This document shows positions 1-12,110 of a stretch of 64,000 bases of DNA, piece after piece. Origin of the DNA: Laguncularia racemosa (lineage: Eukaryota > Streptophyta > Magnoliopsida > Myrtales > Combretaceae); assembly GCA_037954665.1 (NCBI GenBank), contig JBBMOL010000179.1, forward strand, positions 1,054,001 through 1,118,000. The letters run 5' to 3'. Positions within the stretch are counted from its first letter, which is position 1. Every line of letters starts with the position of its first letter. The notes under the pieces are model-generated. The model did not search any database. It was not told the origin of the DNA and saw nothing but the letters and a program-made list of their open reading frames with translations. Made by a program: the position numbers and the translations under genes.

Positions 1-3000
1 ACAGTAAGTACTTCTAGGCTAGGTAGTAAGTATAATATTTCCGTGATTCTAAAAATGAAGTAAATTAATAATGAAAAAAATTAAACACTATAATATATTA
101 ATATTATTTTAATAACTTATGTATAAAGAAAATCTTATAACAAATAATAATGGAATTTAAAATGGAAAAATAAGAAGGAAATGTGATTCGTTAGATAAAT
201 ATAACAAATAAGAAGTAAGAATTAAAATTTTATATTTATGATAGTTAAATAGAATTTTTAAGTATATATTTATACTTAGAATGTTTTATTTAGTAAACAC
301 ATAAATTTTTCATGTAAAAATATTGTAATTTAAATAATATAATAAAATAATAATACACGTACTAATCAAACCCATAATTGGATATTTATCTACCAACCAA
401 TTTGTATGCCTATGAATTCCTCTCCTTTCTCACTCTCATTTCTCTTGCACAGTCATACCCCACTTGTTAGGTAAATTTCGAACTTTATATAAAAAAAAGA
501 TTATAGATTTGATTTTTGTTTTAAGTTTCAATAAGTTTAGCTACTAGAGTTAGCTTTAAGTTGTTATTTATTCGTTACTAGGCAAAAGATTTGAATTTAG
601 GTAACTTCTCAAGAGTTATTTAGAGTTTTAAAACTAAGAGATCCAAGTGAGTAGGAAACTCTATGATATAATGTAATTTTTGTTGTCGTGTGTTGTTTTT
701 ATGTAAATAAGTATATATATATATATATACATATATATGAATATGTTTTATTATCATCGTGAACTTTGTATGAAAATTTACTGTGATTGATTTCTATGTG
801 AGTACAAAAATTACATGTTGCTTTGCTTAGATTATCTATGGACACTCTGTTCTATATCTATAGTTGTGTGTGTGTAGGAATGGAAGTGATGATGTTGGAT
901 GAATGGTGGTTGGGGCTAAGTGTCCTATAGTGCATGAGTGTGTGTGTGGGTATTGGGTGTGAGGTGATGTGTGGCTATTGTGGGCATGTAGTGTGTGAGT
1001 GGGTGTTGTACACGATAGAGTGATGTTGCTGTATGTGTGAGTGATTGTGCATTTGTTTTGTTGCTGTTGTCATAGAGGGGGTATGTGATAGTGAGAGAGT
1101 ATGTGTTGGATTGTGTGTGTATGTGAATGGGTGTGTTACCTGACATGTGTGTCTGTATGTGTGTGTGTGCTGAATTAATGTGTGAGTATGTGGTTTGACA
1201 TGTGTGTGTGTGTGTATGTGCTGAATGTGTGCGTAAATGTGTGTGCTAGTGCATGTGTATGTGCATGAGAACGTGTGCTGGGTTGTGTGTGTATGTGTGC
1301 ATGTGTGTGGACTGATGTATGTATGTGCATGATCTATAGGTAGGTATAATAAGTGCGTGAGTGTTTGTTTTACTCTGGTACGGTGGATTTGTGTTAAGGT
1401 GGAAAGAGTGTAGCACGATGGGAGTGCCCATGGGGACACAGGCATGCTGACTTGAGACTTTGGAAGTGTAAGGTAGTGTAGAGTCCTTGAGGGGACCGTA
1501 AAAAATCTTATACGAATGATTTAATGAATACATACGAGAAGTGCGAGTATTTTGGGGATATGATGAGTATGGAAAGGTGCACATATATATATTTTTGAAA
1601 TTATTATTTTAAGTTAAAAGAGGAAGGAGTTATGATTAATTAAGTTCGGATAAAAATCCAAAATCTTGTGATTTCTCCTTCTGAGTTATGAACAATTGAT
1701 GTCTCATGACTAGTTGATGAAATTGGGTTATAATATGTTATTGTCAAGCTAGCTTTGCATGTTACCTTATTGTGAAATTTTATTTCCTTGTGAATTGTTT
1801 GCCTTATTTAATTCATTTTATTTGATTGGTTACCTAAATCTAAGTTAATTTAATGATATTTGGCTAATAAAAATTTGACATGCATTGCATGAAATTGAAG
1901 GCCATCATTGCTACAAGGTGCATCGGAAGTAATTGGAGGATTACTGTTCTGCCAAGTGCGAACTAAATGATTAAAGGATTATCGTACCTTGATAGTTTTG
2001 ACTGTCACCTAAATCTAAATTAATTTAATGATATTTGGTTAATAAAAATTTGACATGCATTGCATGAAATTGAAGGACATCATTGCTACAAGGTGCATCA
2101 GAAGTAATTGGAGGATTACCGTTCTACCAAGTACGAACTAAATGATTAAAGGATTATCATACCTTGACAGTTTTGAGTCTGGCTTGTTCTCGAAGGTGTT
2201 TATTACTCGGTGTGTAAGTAACACTTGAGCTTATGACAGTGAAATTAAGAGACAATCTTTAATAAAGAGATAAGTGTAATTAATTAAGTTTGTGACCTAA
2301 GCATTGATGGTATGATCTGAATTCCTAACCTAAGGTCAAGGGGGGGCATAAACCTTAGACTTTATGCTGGTTACCGAAAGACCACATGCAATGTTACATT
2401 ATATATGGTTGCCCATGCATAGCATATGATTTGAAAAACCCGTTTAAAATTGTTTGTGTGTGTAGTAAATAGTGTATTGCACTCCCAGGTCACTAAGCCG
2501 TAGTGTGCTCACCCCTCCATAGATTATTTTGCAAGAAAATTTCAAAATCTTAGGATGGGATACGATGCAAGGGTGAGAGTTAAAATGACCTTCTTCTATA
2601 GATTCATGTAAGTTTCAGTGGTCGAATGTTTGTAATTATTTTAAATTTGGGTATGTGAAACTTTTAGTCTATATTATGGCGGGACCTAGATAAGGCTTAC
2701 TCTTGAGATACTGTTGTGATCTATTCTAATGAGTACAAAATAGTTGGAGTGAAATGGTGGAATGCTAGAGGCATTCTATTTTGTCAATTAATGTATTTTA
2801 ATAGATTAAGTGATGAAATTTTATTCTTAGAAACTCAATGTAGGAATGAAATTTGTAAAATTTATATATGTTTTTCCATTTTACTATTTTGGTAGGGGAT
2901 TCTAATTTTCTACAATCTTGGTTAACTGTAGAATATGAGAATCCATAATTATATTCTTATTATATGATTATATATAATATGATTAGTTGTAATTTTTTAA

Positions 3001-3082
3001 ATATTTAATTAGAGTCTTACAACCTCTAACTCGCAAGGCAGTTATTAGGGGAAACTTCCAAGCCCTCCTTCGGGGTATGATA
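1..3082 (+). repeat. 5' LTR of giant-LTR element G (left end outside window)
   Basis: This block is a direct repeat of 5654-8731. Matching segments run from the 'cttctaggct' region near base 11 through the TG-rich domain to the final 'gggtatgata'. The first ~57 bases of the LTR lie outside the window, judged from the other copy, which starts with TGTAACA. The repeat is followed at 3088 by a plant initiator-Met-tRNA type primer binding site, which is why it is read as a 5' LTR rather than a plain duplication. An (AT)n run at 710-738 and a TG-rich domain are shared with the second copy. By eye the two copies differ at roughly one base in ten, so the insertion is old. Confidence 0.75.
862..1345 (+). 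repeat. TG/CA-rich domain inside the G LTR, copy 1
   Basis: A long stretch dominated by TGTG repeats broken by short unique words. It produces spurious minus-strand open frames rich in His-Thr. The same domain sits at the equivalent place in the other G LTR copies, so it belongs to the LTR family and is not a random microsatellite. Confidence 0.85.
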
Positions 3083-3087
3083 AGAAT

Positions 3088-3102
3088 GGTATTAGAGCTC
3101 TA
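3088..3102 (+). promoter_or_regulatory. Primer binding site of element G
   Basis: The word TGGTATTAGAGCTC starts five bases after the LTR end. It differs by one base from the usual plant initiator tRNA-Met complement TGGTATCAGAGC, the site where reverse transcription starts. Confidence 0.75.
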
Positions 3103-3499
3103 GGTTATTAGAGATAGGATTAACCTACCAAAATAGTGAGATGGGGTAAAACCTGGGTTGATATTTAGAAAAAAATAATAAAAGACTTAGACAATAGTCT
3201 ATACGTATAAATATAAATATTATTATAGGATTTCCTTCCAACTACAAACTACCCATCAGTATCATTTTGCAAGTCCCATCTCTTTAAGCCTTTAATCCCT
3301 ACAAGTGCATTTCTCTAGTCATGAGCTATCTCCTCATCATAACACTTTGAGTGTTATTTAAATGCCTTCCCATAGGTTTTGGACTAGTGTCTAACTTGAT
3401 AAGGTATAACATGATAGAAAATGGGCAGAGCTTACTAATTTCTAGTTTTCCTACATTTTACCACATGAGCCACTTCCATTAAACACTATTTGCTAGAAG

Positions 3500-5445
3500 C
3501 ATAGTCCATAGAGAAAATGAGTATGAAGATTTTAGACCAATCGTTGGCCTTAAGAAGGTCTTTACCAATCTCTTATCCAAAACAAAGCTCTTCATTGTCT
3601 TTAAAGGCACATATGTTAGATGATAGTGAAACACAAGCATTGCATCTTCATTAGGCTCTATCCTACTTCTCTTACCTTGTTTTTATCATTTTCCTTTCGT
3701 ATGATCACCCTTCCAAGGTCTTTAGGCTGGTCATGTATCCATAATGCATTATCATCCCCAACATTTATAAGAGACCTTTGAATGAGTACTTGAACTACCC
3801 CTTCATGGTAGATTTCACAATCTCTTCACATGTATGATGTGGTTCTCTTATCCATTCTAATAAAAGGACATACTATGTTTAGAAATTTTTGCTTCTCCTC
3901 ATATTTTAATGCTTTATAACTTATGATGTGCTCTTATACCAAAAAGTATGATGTGCCCTACAATTCCAATTGCAAACAGACTAATACAAGTGCATGATCA
4001 ACAAAAACAATCCAACAAAGGCGTGATCAACAACAAGCTCTTGAACCCTAATTCACGTGGATTCAAATGGCAATGATGTTAAATTGTGATGAGGAACAAT
4101 GCAATTGTATAATAAGTAAAGGATAACAATATAAATGAATCGAATTCCACTCAAATAAAACTTGAATCAAATCTGAAAAATAGGAACCCTAATTCACGTG
4201 AAAGATAACAAGTAACATAACTAATTTGTATCTAGATATGATGCACTAGAAAACAATTGGTAGCAACTAGAGAAGGATTGATATTACTCACAATCTCCTC
4301 AAGCTAATCTCACCACAATTTCACAAGTGAAATTAATAAGAGTAAGGTTTGCATGCAAAGACTCTCCTCTCACAAAAAGGTGTATTTTCTCAAGTTCAAA
4401 AAGCTACTTCTAAACCCTACTTAGTAAGTATTTATACTTGCTCCAATTAGGGTAAAAACAACAAAACCAAATTATAATAAAACCACTAAAATGGCCAGTT
4501 CTCAAACACAAAATTACAAGTACAAATAAGTCTTCAAATGGTCAGTTCTTCACTTCAATATAACACATTGCGGACCGGTTCTTCTTTGATTTATGTAAGC
4601 CTATGAATAACCTACAAACTGAGCTTTAGCGAATTTATCCATCCTGTAAAAATCAACAAGTGTACCTGCCAAAATGGACAACAAATAAGTAATAGAAAAG
4701 AAGATACTAAACAAATATTCTTGAGGTCTAATTGTTCAAAGAGGTCTCTCATTACCAAATTTTGTAATCCTTTGGCTCTTACCTTGATGATAGGTCTTGT
4801 AGGTAATGATTTCTATCAACTTATCCTTAGCTTATCTTGGACATCCTCATAAGGTCCACTTTGTAGCTTTTCAAAGGGTTCCTTCCATATTGTCTTAGGT
4901 TTTATAGGTTTTACAAGAAGGGAAGATCAAATGACCTCCAAAGCAAAAGGGAGTCCTCAAATTGCTAATACAATATTCTTGGATAGATCTATGTACTCAA
5001 ATGCTAGTGACCCCCTTTTAAAGGCAAGCATGCAGAATGGACGAAGGGCTTTATCAGAATGCACTGGCCTGATTTCATAAGTTTGTCCCACTTGAGATAA
5101 ATCTAGAGAATCTATGTTTCTTATAGTGATAAGTATTCTACTTCCTCCTACAAACCAATCAATATCATCAAGTAAAATTTAAACTTCTTCGTTTTGGAAT
5201 CCTTAACTAGCACTTGAACTCCTTCATCAACATTAGCAAACTCATGTTGTAGACATTTAGATCTTATGATGTCTAAGACTAGTTGAGTTTACAGCATTTC
5301 AAGACCCCTTGGTTGCTAGGATATTTCACAAATGTCTTTGAGGAAGTTGGAGTACTTAAAATGCTTTAAGAGCTAATTGTAGATATTATGGCAAGAGTAG
5401 TCTTACCAATTCCATCGATATTGTAAATTCGCAACCATCAAATTT
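3500..5445 (-). pseudogene. NLR1: NB-ARC fragment of a TIR-NBS-LRR resistance gene
   Basis: NLR proteins are cytosolic or nuclear immune receptors; the NB-ARC module is their ATP/ADP switch. Read on the minus strand, the NB-ARC motifs appear in order: P-loop 'IDGIGKTTLA' (~5420-5390), kinase-2 'LLDDIDW' (~5177-5155), RNBS-B 'GGSRILIT' (~5150-5128), 'SQVGQTYEIRPVHSDKAL', 'GLPFALEVI' (~4960-4935), 'WKEPFEKLQ', 'DVQDKLRIS' (~4830). After a nested insertion it resumes with 'ALKYEEKQKFLNIVC' (RNBS-D-like, ~3910), 'LINVGDDNALWIHDQPKDLG' (MHD region, ~3745) and 'VIIRKENDKN'. The Met of MHD is Ile. No TIR domain and no convincing LRR is seen, and several stops and frameshifts are present. It lies antisense between the PBS and PPT of element G. 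It could be a captured gene fragment or part of a native NLR cluster (see NLR2, same strand). Confidence 0.85.
3924..4818 (-). mobile_element. 895-bp TG...CA insertion in NLR1 (solo LTR or TRIM-like)
   Basis: The NLR1 reading breaks after 'DKLRIS' and resumes at 'ALKYEEKQ'. The intervening segment starts TGATGTGC, ends TTCTATCA, and is flanked on both sides by ACTTA (3919-3923 and 4819-4823), a perfect 5-bp target-site duplication. No coding domain is seen. On the minus strand, TTTGGTATAAGAGC close to one end resembles a Met-tRNA primer site, preceded by a 'GGGCACATCA' word that also ends the element (GCACATCA). A 16-base word 'aaccctaattcacgtg' occurs twice (~4043 and ~4187). Either a solo LTR or a small TRIM-like element fits. 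Confidence 0.65.
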
Positions 5446-5637
5446 TGAGGACGACATTACCCTCGAGAGTGTCTATAGTTAAAAGGTAATCGTTACCGGT
5501 ATGGGCCCATAACCCACAAGTCCTAGGATTAAATCTATGGCATAGGGAGGAATCAAAATGTTCTAAGAGCTTAAGAATGGTTATTGGTGGAAAAGCATAA
5601 AAAGAAACAATTGTGGTGAAGTTTAGGGGACAAAACT

Positions 5638-5653
5638 TCTTGAAGGGGAAGAA
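5638..5653 (+). promoter_or_regulatory. Polypurine tract of element G
   Basis: A purine-rich run (GAAGGGGAAGAA) lies directly before the TGTAACA start of the 3' LTR. This is the expected site of plus-strand DNA priming. Confidence 0.65.
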
Positions 5654-8600
5654 TGTAACAACTTAGAAATTTTGAAAAACTATACTAAAATTAAAGAAAA
5701 TAAGTGGAACAATAAGCACTTCTAGGCTAAGTAGTAAGTATAATATTTTCGTGATTCTAAAAATTGAGTAAATTAATATTGAAAAAATTAAATACTATAA
5801 TATATTAATACTATTTTAATAACGTATATATAATGGAAATCTTATAACAAATAATAATGGAATTTAAAATGGAAAAATAAGAAAGAAATGAGATCCATTA
5901 GATAAATATAACAAATAAGAAGTAAGAATTAAAATTTTAGATTTATGATAGTTAAATAGTTTTTTTAAATATATATTTATACTCAGAATATTTTATTTAG
6001 TATATACATAAATTTTCATGTAAAAATATTGTAATTTAAATAATATAATAAAATATTAATACACGTACTAATCAAACCTGTAATTGGATATTTATCCACC
6101 AACCAACCTGTATCCCTATAAATTCCTATCCTTTCTCTCTCTCATTTCTCTTACACGGTTAGACCCCACTTACTAGGTAAATTTTGAACTCTAAATTTGA
6201 GCTAAAATCCATATGGATTTTATAAAAAATAATTACAGATTTAATTTTTGTTTTAAGTTTTGATAAGTTTAGCTACTAGAGTTAGCTTTAAGTTGTTATC
6301 TATTCACTACTAGGTGAAAGATCTAAATTCACGCAATTTCTTGAGAGTTATTTAGAGTTTTAAAGCTAAGAAATCTAGGTGAGTGAGAAGCTTCATGATA
6401 TACTATAATTTGTTTTGTGTTGTGTTGTTTTTATGTAAATAAGTATATATATATATATATTTATATGTTTTATTGTCATTGTGAACTTTGTATGAAAATT
6501 TACTATGGCTAATTTCCACATGAGTATAGAAATTACATGTTGCTTTGCTTGGATTATCTGTGGACACTCTGTTCTATATCTATAGCTATGTGTGCTTGGA
6601 AATGGAAGTGATGATGGGATGAATGGCGGTTGGGGCCAAGTGTCCTGTGGTGCATGAGCATGTGCATAGGTATTAAGCGTGTGGTGATGTGCTGTGATGT
6701 GCAGCTATTGCAGGCATGTGGTATGTGAGTGGGTGGTGTATGTTGTAGAGCAATGTTGTTATGTGTGGGAGTGATTGTGTGTGCATGTTGTTGCTGTTGT
6801 CATGGAGGGGGTATGTGATAGTGAGAGAGTGTGTGCTGGATTTTGTGTGTATGAACATGAGTGTGTGTGCGCGCTAAATCATTGTGTGAGTATGTGGTCT
6901 AACATGTGTGTGCGTATGTGCGTATGTGCTGAATGTGTGCATGAGTGTGTGTGTGCTAGTGCATGTGTATGTGCGTAAGAATGTGTGCTGGGTTGTATGT
7001 GTACATGTACCTATGTGTGGATTGATGTGTGTATGTGCATGATCTGTAGACTAGTATAATAAGTGCGTGAGTGTGTGTGCTAGTCTGGTATGGTGGGTGC
7101 ATGTTAGGGTGGAAAGAGTTTGACATGATGGGAGTACATATGGGGACACAGGCATGTTGGCTAGGGACTTTGGATGTGTAAGGTGGTGTAGAGTCATTGA
7201 GGGAACTGCAAAAAGTCTTATATGAATGATTCAATAAATACGTACGGGACGTGCAAATATTTTAGGGATATGATGAGTATGGAAAGGTATATATATATAT
7301 ATATTTACAAAATTATTATTTTGAGTTGAAAGAGGAAGGAGTTGTGATTAATTAAATTTGGATAAAAATTTGAAATCTTGTGATTTATCCTTTTAAGTTA
7401 CGAAACATTGATGTTTCATGACTAGTTGATTAATTAGTTGATGAAATTGGGTTGTAATGTATTACTATCGAGTTGGCTTTACACATTGCCTTATTATGAA
7501 ATTTTATTTTCTTGTGAATTGTTTACCTTATTTGATTCATTTTATTTGATTGGTCACTTAAATCTAAATTAATATAACTAATAAAAATTTGATATGCATT
7601 GCACTATACATTACATGAAATTGAAGGCCATCACTACTATAGGGCGCATCGAAAATAATTGGAGGATTACTGTTCTGCCAAGTGCAAACTAAGTAATTAA
7701 GGGATTATCACGCCTTGATGGTTCCGTGAGTCATCTGTCCTTAAGGGTGTTTATTGCTCGGTGTGTGAGTAACACTTGAGCTTATGACATTGAAATTATG
7801 AGATAATCTCTAATAAATAGATAAGAGTAATTAATTGAGTTTAAGACCCAAGTACTGATGGTATGATTCGAATCCCTAACCCAAGGTTAAGGGGGGCATA
7901 AACCCTAGACTTTACACTGGTTACTAGAAGACCGCATGTGATATTGCATTGTATATGGTTGTTCATGTATAGTATATGATTTAAAAAACTTGTTTGAAAT
8001 TGTTCATGTGTGTGCAATATTGAGAGTATTGTACTCTCATCTCACTAAGCCTTAAAACCTGTTTGAAATTGTTTGTGTGTGCAATATTGAAAGCATTGCA
8101 CTCCTATCTCACTGAGTTGTAGTGTCCTCACCCTTCTACAGATTGTTTTGCAGGAAAATTTCAAAATCTTGGGATGGGATAAGATGTAAGGGTGAGAGTT
8201 AAAATGACCTTCTATAGATTCATGTAAGTTTTAGTGGTCAGACGTTTATAATTATTTTAAATCTAGGTATGTAAGACTTTTAGTCTATATTATGGTAGGA
8301 CTTAGACAAAGGCTACTCTTGAGATATTGTTGTATTCTATTCTGATGAGTACGAAATAGTTGGAGTGAAATGGTGGAATGCTAGAGGCATTCTATTTTGT
8401 CAATTAATGTATTTTAACAAATTAAGTAATGAAATTTTATTCTTAGAAACTCAATGTAGGAATGAAATTTATAAAACTTATATATGTTTTTCCATTTTAC
8501 TATTTTGGTAGAGGATTTTGATTCTCTATAATCTTGATTGACCATGGAATATGAGAATCTATAGTTATATCCTTACCATATGATTATATCTAATATGATT

Positions 8601-8731
8601 AGTTGTAATTGTTTAAATATTTAATTAGAGTCTTGCGATCTCTGACTCACAAGACAGTTGTCATGTAACAGGTGTACACATGACGTGATAACTTTTATGA
8701 GAAACTTCCAAGCCCCCATTTGGGGCATGAT
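5654..8731 (+). repeat. 3' LTR of element G
   Basis: Direct repeat of 1-3082, about 3.08 kb, very long for an LTR. It starts TGTAACA after a purine tract and ends 'tggggcatgata'. It carries an (AT)n run at 6443-6462 and the TG-rich domain. Near its 3' end it has ~37 bases around 8661-8700 (including 'tgtaacaggtgtacacatgacg') that the 5' copy lacks. It also shows a local duplication: 'actctcatctcactaagcc' (~8032) is repeated as 'actcctatctcactgagtt' (~8100). No open coding region is present. Confidence 0.75.
6597..7103 (+). repeat. TG/CA-rich domain inside the G LTR, copy 2
   Basis: Counterpart of the domain at 862-1345, with the same alternating TG blocks and shared unique words such as 'gtagttagtgtgtg'-like and 'catgatctgtaga'. 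Open frames here on both strands (Cys-Val-rich or His-Thr-rich) are low-complexity artefacts. Confidence 0.8.
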
Positions 8732-9190
8732 AGTATTGTAATCCTATCTCACTAAATCATGATGTGTGCTTACCCCTTCATAGATTATTTTGTAGGATAC
8801 ACCATAAAAGCTTGGGAAGATATAAAATATGGTGTGAACAAGAGTTACTTGTATCAAGGTTGATAGTGTAAGAAGTATCATAGTAAATTTTCCAATTGTA
8901 AAATATATAATCTTGCTCTTCAAAACTCAATGTAGAAATAGAATTTGTAAAACTTAAAATTATTTTTCTATTTTACTTTTTTGATAGGAGATTTCAGTTC
9001 TTTGCATTCTTGGTTAACCGTGGAATATAGAAATCTATAGTTATTTTTTTTAATTATTATGTTATTATATATAATATAATTAATTGTAATAAATTAAATA
9101 AATATGTAAAGTTTAACGGCTTTTGACTTATAAGATAATTATCATATAATTAGTGCATATGTGATATAAAAAGCCCCTAGTGAGTCGTCT
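8732..9190 (+). repeat. Diverged 3'-end fragment of a G-family LTR
   Basis: Directly after the 3' LTR, the sequence again follows the last ~700 bases of the LTR. Shared words include 'tcctatctcacta', 'tagattattttgtagga', 'aaaactcaatgtagaa' and 'ttggttaaccgtggaatat', then an AT-rich end with 'ataattatcatataa'. It is more diverged than the flanking LTR copy. It is the remnant of another family member, most simply an older copy into which or beside which G inserted. Confidence 0.65.
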
Positions 9191-9576
9191 CAAAGCTAAT
9201 ATTCAATAAACAGGACTAGTAACACACAAAGCATCCTTCAAACGCAATCAACACATGATTTCATATATTTATATAATGAAAGAGAGAACAATTCTATACA
9301 ATCAACAATGGAGAGTGAGAGATTATGCCAATTGTCACTCAAGAATATTCAGTGGCCTATATGCAGTCTGTTCCAATGAACAGTACCTGTGTACAAAACG
9401 AGCTTTCAGTTTTATTTGCCTCATGAATCACTGATTACACGGACATAGTAAAGAGGAGAGAGAGAAGGAGAGAAACTTTTGAGAGAGTGAAGTTAGAAAA
9501 ATAAGGGTTTCAAAATTGGAGAATACCTTTTTGCCTTTGCCTGTTTTCCCACATAGCTCTCGTTGTGCCCAATATA
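9191..9576 (-). other. Probable 3' flank of NLR2
   Basis: About 390 bases between the LTR remnant and the NLR2 stop codon. No coding domain is seen. Because NLR2 runs on the minus strand, this should be its 3' untranslated and downstream sequence. No clear polyadenylation signal could be assigned. Confidence 0.35.
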
Positions 9577-10138
9577 TTAGAAATTCATTGTCCACTGCCC
9601 ATAAACCAATTCCTCACTAAGTTCATAATCAGTTTTTTTATATTGATCCAATAACTTCGGGTATTTTATTCTCAACGTAGTAAGCTGATCATAAAGTAAT
9701 GATAAATCAGACAACTTTTCCAATGAACTACAAGCCATAATACGCAACGAAACCAAAGATGTCAGTTTGTCCAGTCCCTGCACATCTCTTTGTTTCTGAC
9801 TACCCTTGATATCTAACAACTTGAGGTTGATCAAGTTTGACAACGCTTCCAATGAATTGCATTCACATATTTTTAGGCCTTGCAATCATTGTTGTTTCCC
9901 TAGGCCTTGAATCCCATTTAAGCCATCACATCTGTATAAACGAAGCAATGTTAGATTTTCTAAGTTGATCCAGAGAATCGTTCGTGCTACAGACCGATGA
10001 ACAGTTTCCGTAAATTCTTCAACATATGAAGTCCATCCAAATCGCTAAAGCTGCATGACCTCAAAGTGCGTAACATACGTAGTTCTCCTACACATGGAAT
10101 GGCAATTGCTAGGGGAAGCCCATCACTTGGCAGGGTTC
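9577..10138 (-). pseudogene. NLR2 block 3: C-terminal LRRs and stop
   Basis: Directly beyond the 5' LTR of element B the LRR resumes: 'LPSDGLPLAIAIPCVGELR', 'LRSCSFSDLDGLHMLKNLRK', then the open frame 9885-9577 with 'LKICECNSLEALSNLINLKL' and 'GLDKLTSLVSLRIMACSSLE'. It ends at a stop after 'VYGQWTMNF'. Stops or frame changes are present around 9890-9960. Confidence 0.85.
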
Positions 10139-12103
10139 TGTATTACACATATTTTTTATTTATATTAATAAATAAATATATAAAAAATATAATGAGGGAC
10201 AAAGTCATAAATGGACTTGTAGGATAAAGAACAATTTCGTCATTTCTTAACGAGACTATATATATGAAAATGACCTAGGGTTCCTTTCTTGTCTGCACAT
10301 GTTCCCAATAGCCGCCTAGAGACACAAAAAGAGAGAAAGGGAGAGAGAACCTCTTCAAGAAAATGTAGAGCAATCCGAGGAGGAAGCGCAACTAAGCAAA
10401 AAGGTACGGTTTTTATCATTCAATACGTATTTTATTAAGAGGAGACTCATTCACGAAATCCTTTTGGTGGTTCATAGACATCAAACTCGAGGACAGATTG
10501 AATAAACACGAGAGTGATTGGATTGGGAGTTTTGAGAGAAATTCGGATCAGGTAAGAGATTCTAATTTGTGTTTTTGAGATTTAATTAAGCTTAGGATTA
10601 GAAAATTAGGAGATTGGACGAATCAAGGATAGAAAGATTAGGGTTCGTGAGATTGGTCAAGATATACATGGTCTTCCAACACGGTCGTGTTACAATCGTA
10701 TTGAATGTAATAGTATATCGAGATATATATGGTCCCCAACACAGTTGTGTTACAACTGTGTTGAATTTAAAAGTGTCTTGAGAGATACACGACCATGTAA
10801 CATGGTCGTGTTGCCCCCGTGTTAAAATAAGAAGAACACAACCTCCTAATACGGTCGTGCTTCGATTGTGTTAAATCTAAAAGTCATACCGAGAGATACA
10901 CGATCTCCCAACACAGTCGTGTTTTGACCATGTTGAATTAAGAGAAACACGACCGTGTTCCAACCATGTTGAAGCCAAATCTTGCCGAAAGATATACGAC
11001 CCCTAACATGGTCGTGTACTAGCTATGTTGAGCAACATGACCTCCAACATAGCCGTGTTAAGTGATGAACATTTTCAATATATATCAAATTTATCTTCTT
11101 AATTAACCAAGTTCCACACAACCAAAACAAATTAGTGAAACCTTACATGACTTAATAGAATAAGAGGAATTAGGAAAGTTATATTATGTTATATTAGTAC
11201 TAAGATATTGACTTAGCTTAAGTTTGGGACAAGAAGTACATAAGGTTAGGATTCCAGGTATGTGTTTACTTTGTTTGTTGTATGTGATTGCTGGAAGCTA
11301 TCGAATGAATTGCATATAAAATAATGAAATGCTGAGACATAATGTGAATTATGTGGCATCGTGAAGTAATGCAATGTTATGTGAATGGAATGAGATATTT
11401 TGCTTGTGCTTAGCTCGGCTTAGGGGCCCACAGTGGTAGATCCCTAGGGGGCACTTCGATGATCGTTATGCTATGTTGTCCCTAATGAAGCCGTGTATCG
11501 AAATGATCTGAGGTAGATTAGGAATAAACGGAGATCACGGTGGTAGTTCTCATTAAGTTTAGATAGGGCTTGTAGAGACAGTTCCCACTAGGACAAATGT
11601 TGTGTGTACTAGGGTCATGAGTACCCTTATGTGTGATAATTCCTTTGGTATTGATGTGTGAATGGAATTGTGAATGAGTTGTGGAAAAATGTTGGTGTGT
11701 TATGCACATGTGGGTGTGGTACATACGTACTGAGCTTAGGCTCACCCTCTTTCCCGTATTTTTATAGCTATAGGCAAAAATGATGAACAACTAAAGTATT
11801 ACATAGATGAGATGGGAAGAGAACACTATTACTATGTGGAGGAAGAGTGACAATAATTATGAAATCTTTGTAAATTGATGTTTTATTGTTCAATTGAAAT
11901 TATGGAGATAGATGGTAGCTTGAGACTTTGTGGTTATTAAATAATGAAATTATGAGTCATTCATTTGATTATAGTTATAGTAGTATGATAGATAATGTAT
12001 TTGAGTGGGTTTTGAAGTATGTTGAAGTTTTAGAGCCTTAGCGTATTGCTCGATAGTAAAGACATGTAGAAGGTTGTGGTGCTCTAAGTCCTAGGGCGTT
12101 ACA
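10139..12103 (+). repeat. 5' LTR of element B
   Basis: 1965 bp. It starts TGTATTACACA, ends GCGTTACA, and matches 17222-19287. It includes a block of imperfect palindromic tandem units and ends seven bases before the PBS. Confidence 0.92.
10660..11062 (+). repeat. Tandem imperfect palindromes in B 5' LTR
   Basis: A series of ~50-60-base units, each with a word like 'gagatacacg' followed by inverted words of the type 'aacacggtcgtgtt' and 'cgaccgtgttgaa'. At least six degenerate copies are visible. The block recurs at 17740-18150 in the 3' LTR. Confidence 0.75.
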
Positions 12104-12110
12104 GCTTAAG

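Larger units (their letters stand above)
3083..5653 (+). mobile_element. Internal region of element G: no pol genes, holds NLR fragment
   Basis: Between the PBS (3088) and the polypurine tract (~5640) there is no recognisable gag, protease, RT or integrase on either strand. About 150 bases after the PBS, and up to about 210 bases before the 3' LTR, the sequence is an antisense NB-ARC fragment (NLR1) with a nested 895-bp insertion. The last ~210 bases carry a 'tttgaggacgac' word, similar to the region just before the PPT in gypsy element B ('ttttgaggatgaaa' at 17182), so this end looks like genuine retroelement 3' sequence. The element is therefore nonautonomous or a rearranged remnant. Confidence 0.6.

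Noticed and set aside
925..1584. Minus-strand open frames rich in His-Thr (also 6673-7234)
   Set aside because: They are translations of TG/CA-rich LTR sequence. The matching repeat copy has different frames, and no domain is visible.
1..8731. Simple tandem duplication of a 5.6-kb unit instead of an LTR element
   Set aside because: A PBS directly after the first copy, a purine tract directly before the second, the TG start and an independent solo copy at 54117-56299 all favour LTRs.
10660..11062. CRISPR-like array
   Set aside because: The units are degenerate palindromic tandem repeats with no constant repeat/unique spacer pattern. They lie in an LTR of a plant retroelement and recur in the partner LTR.
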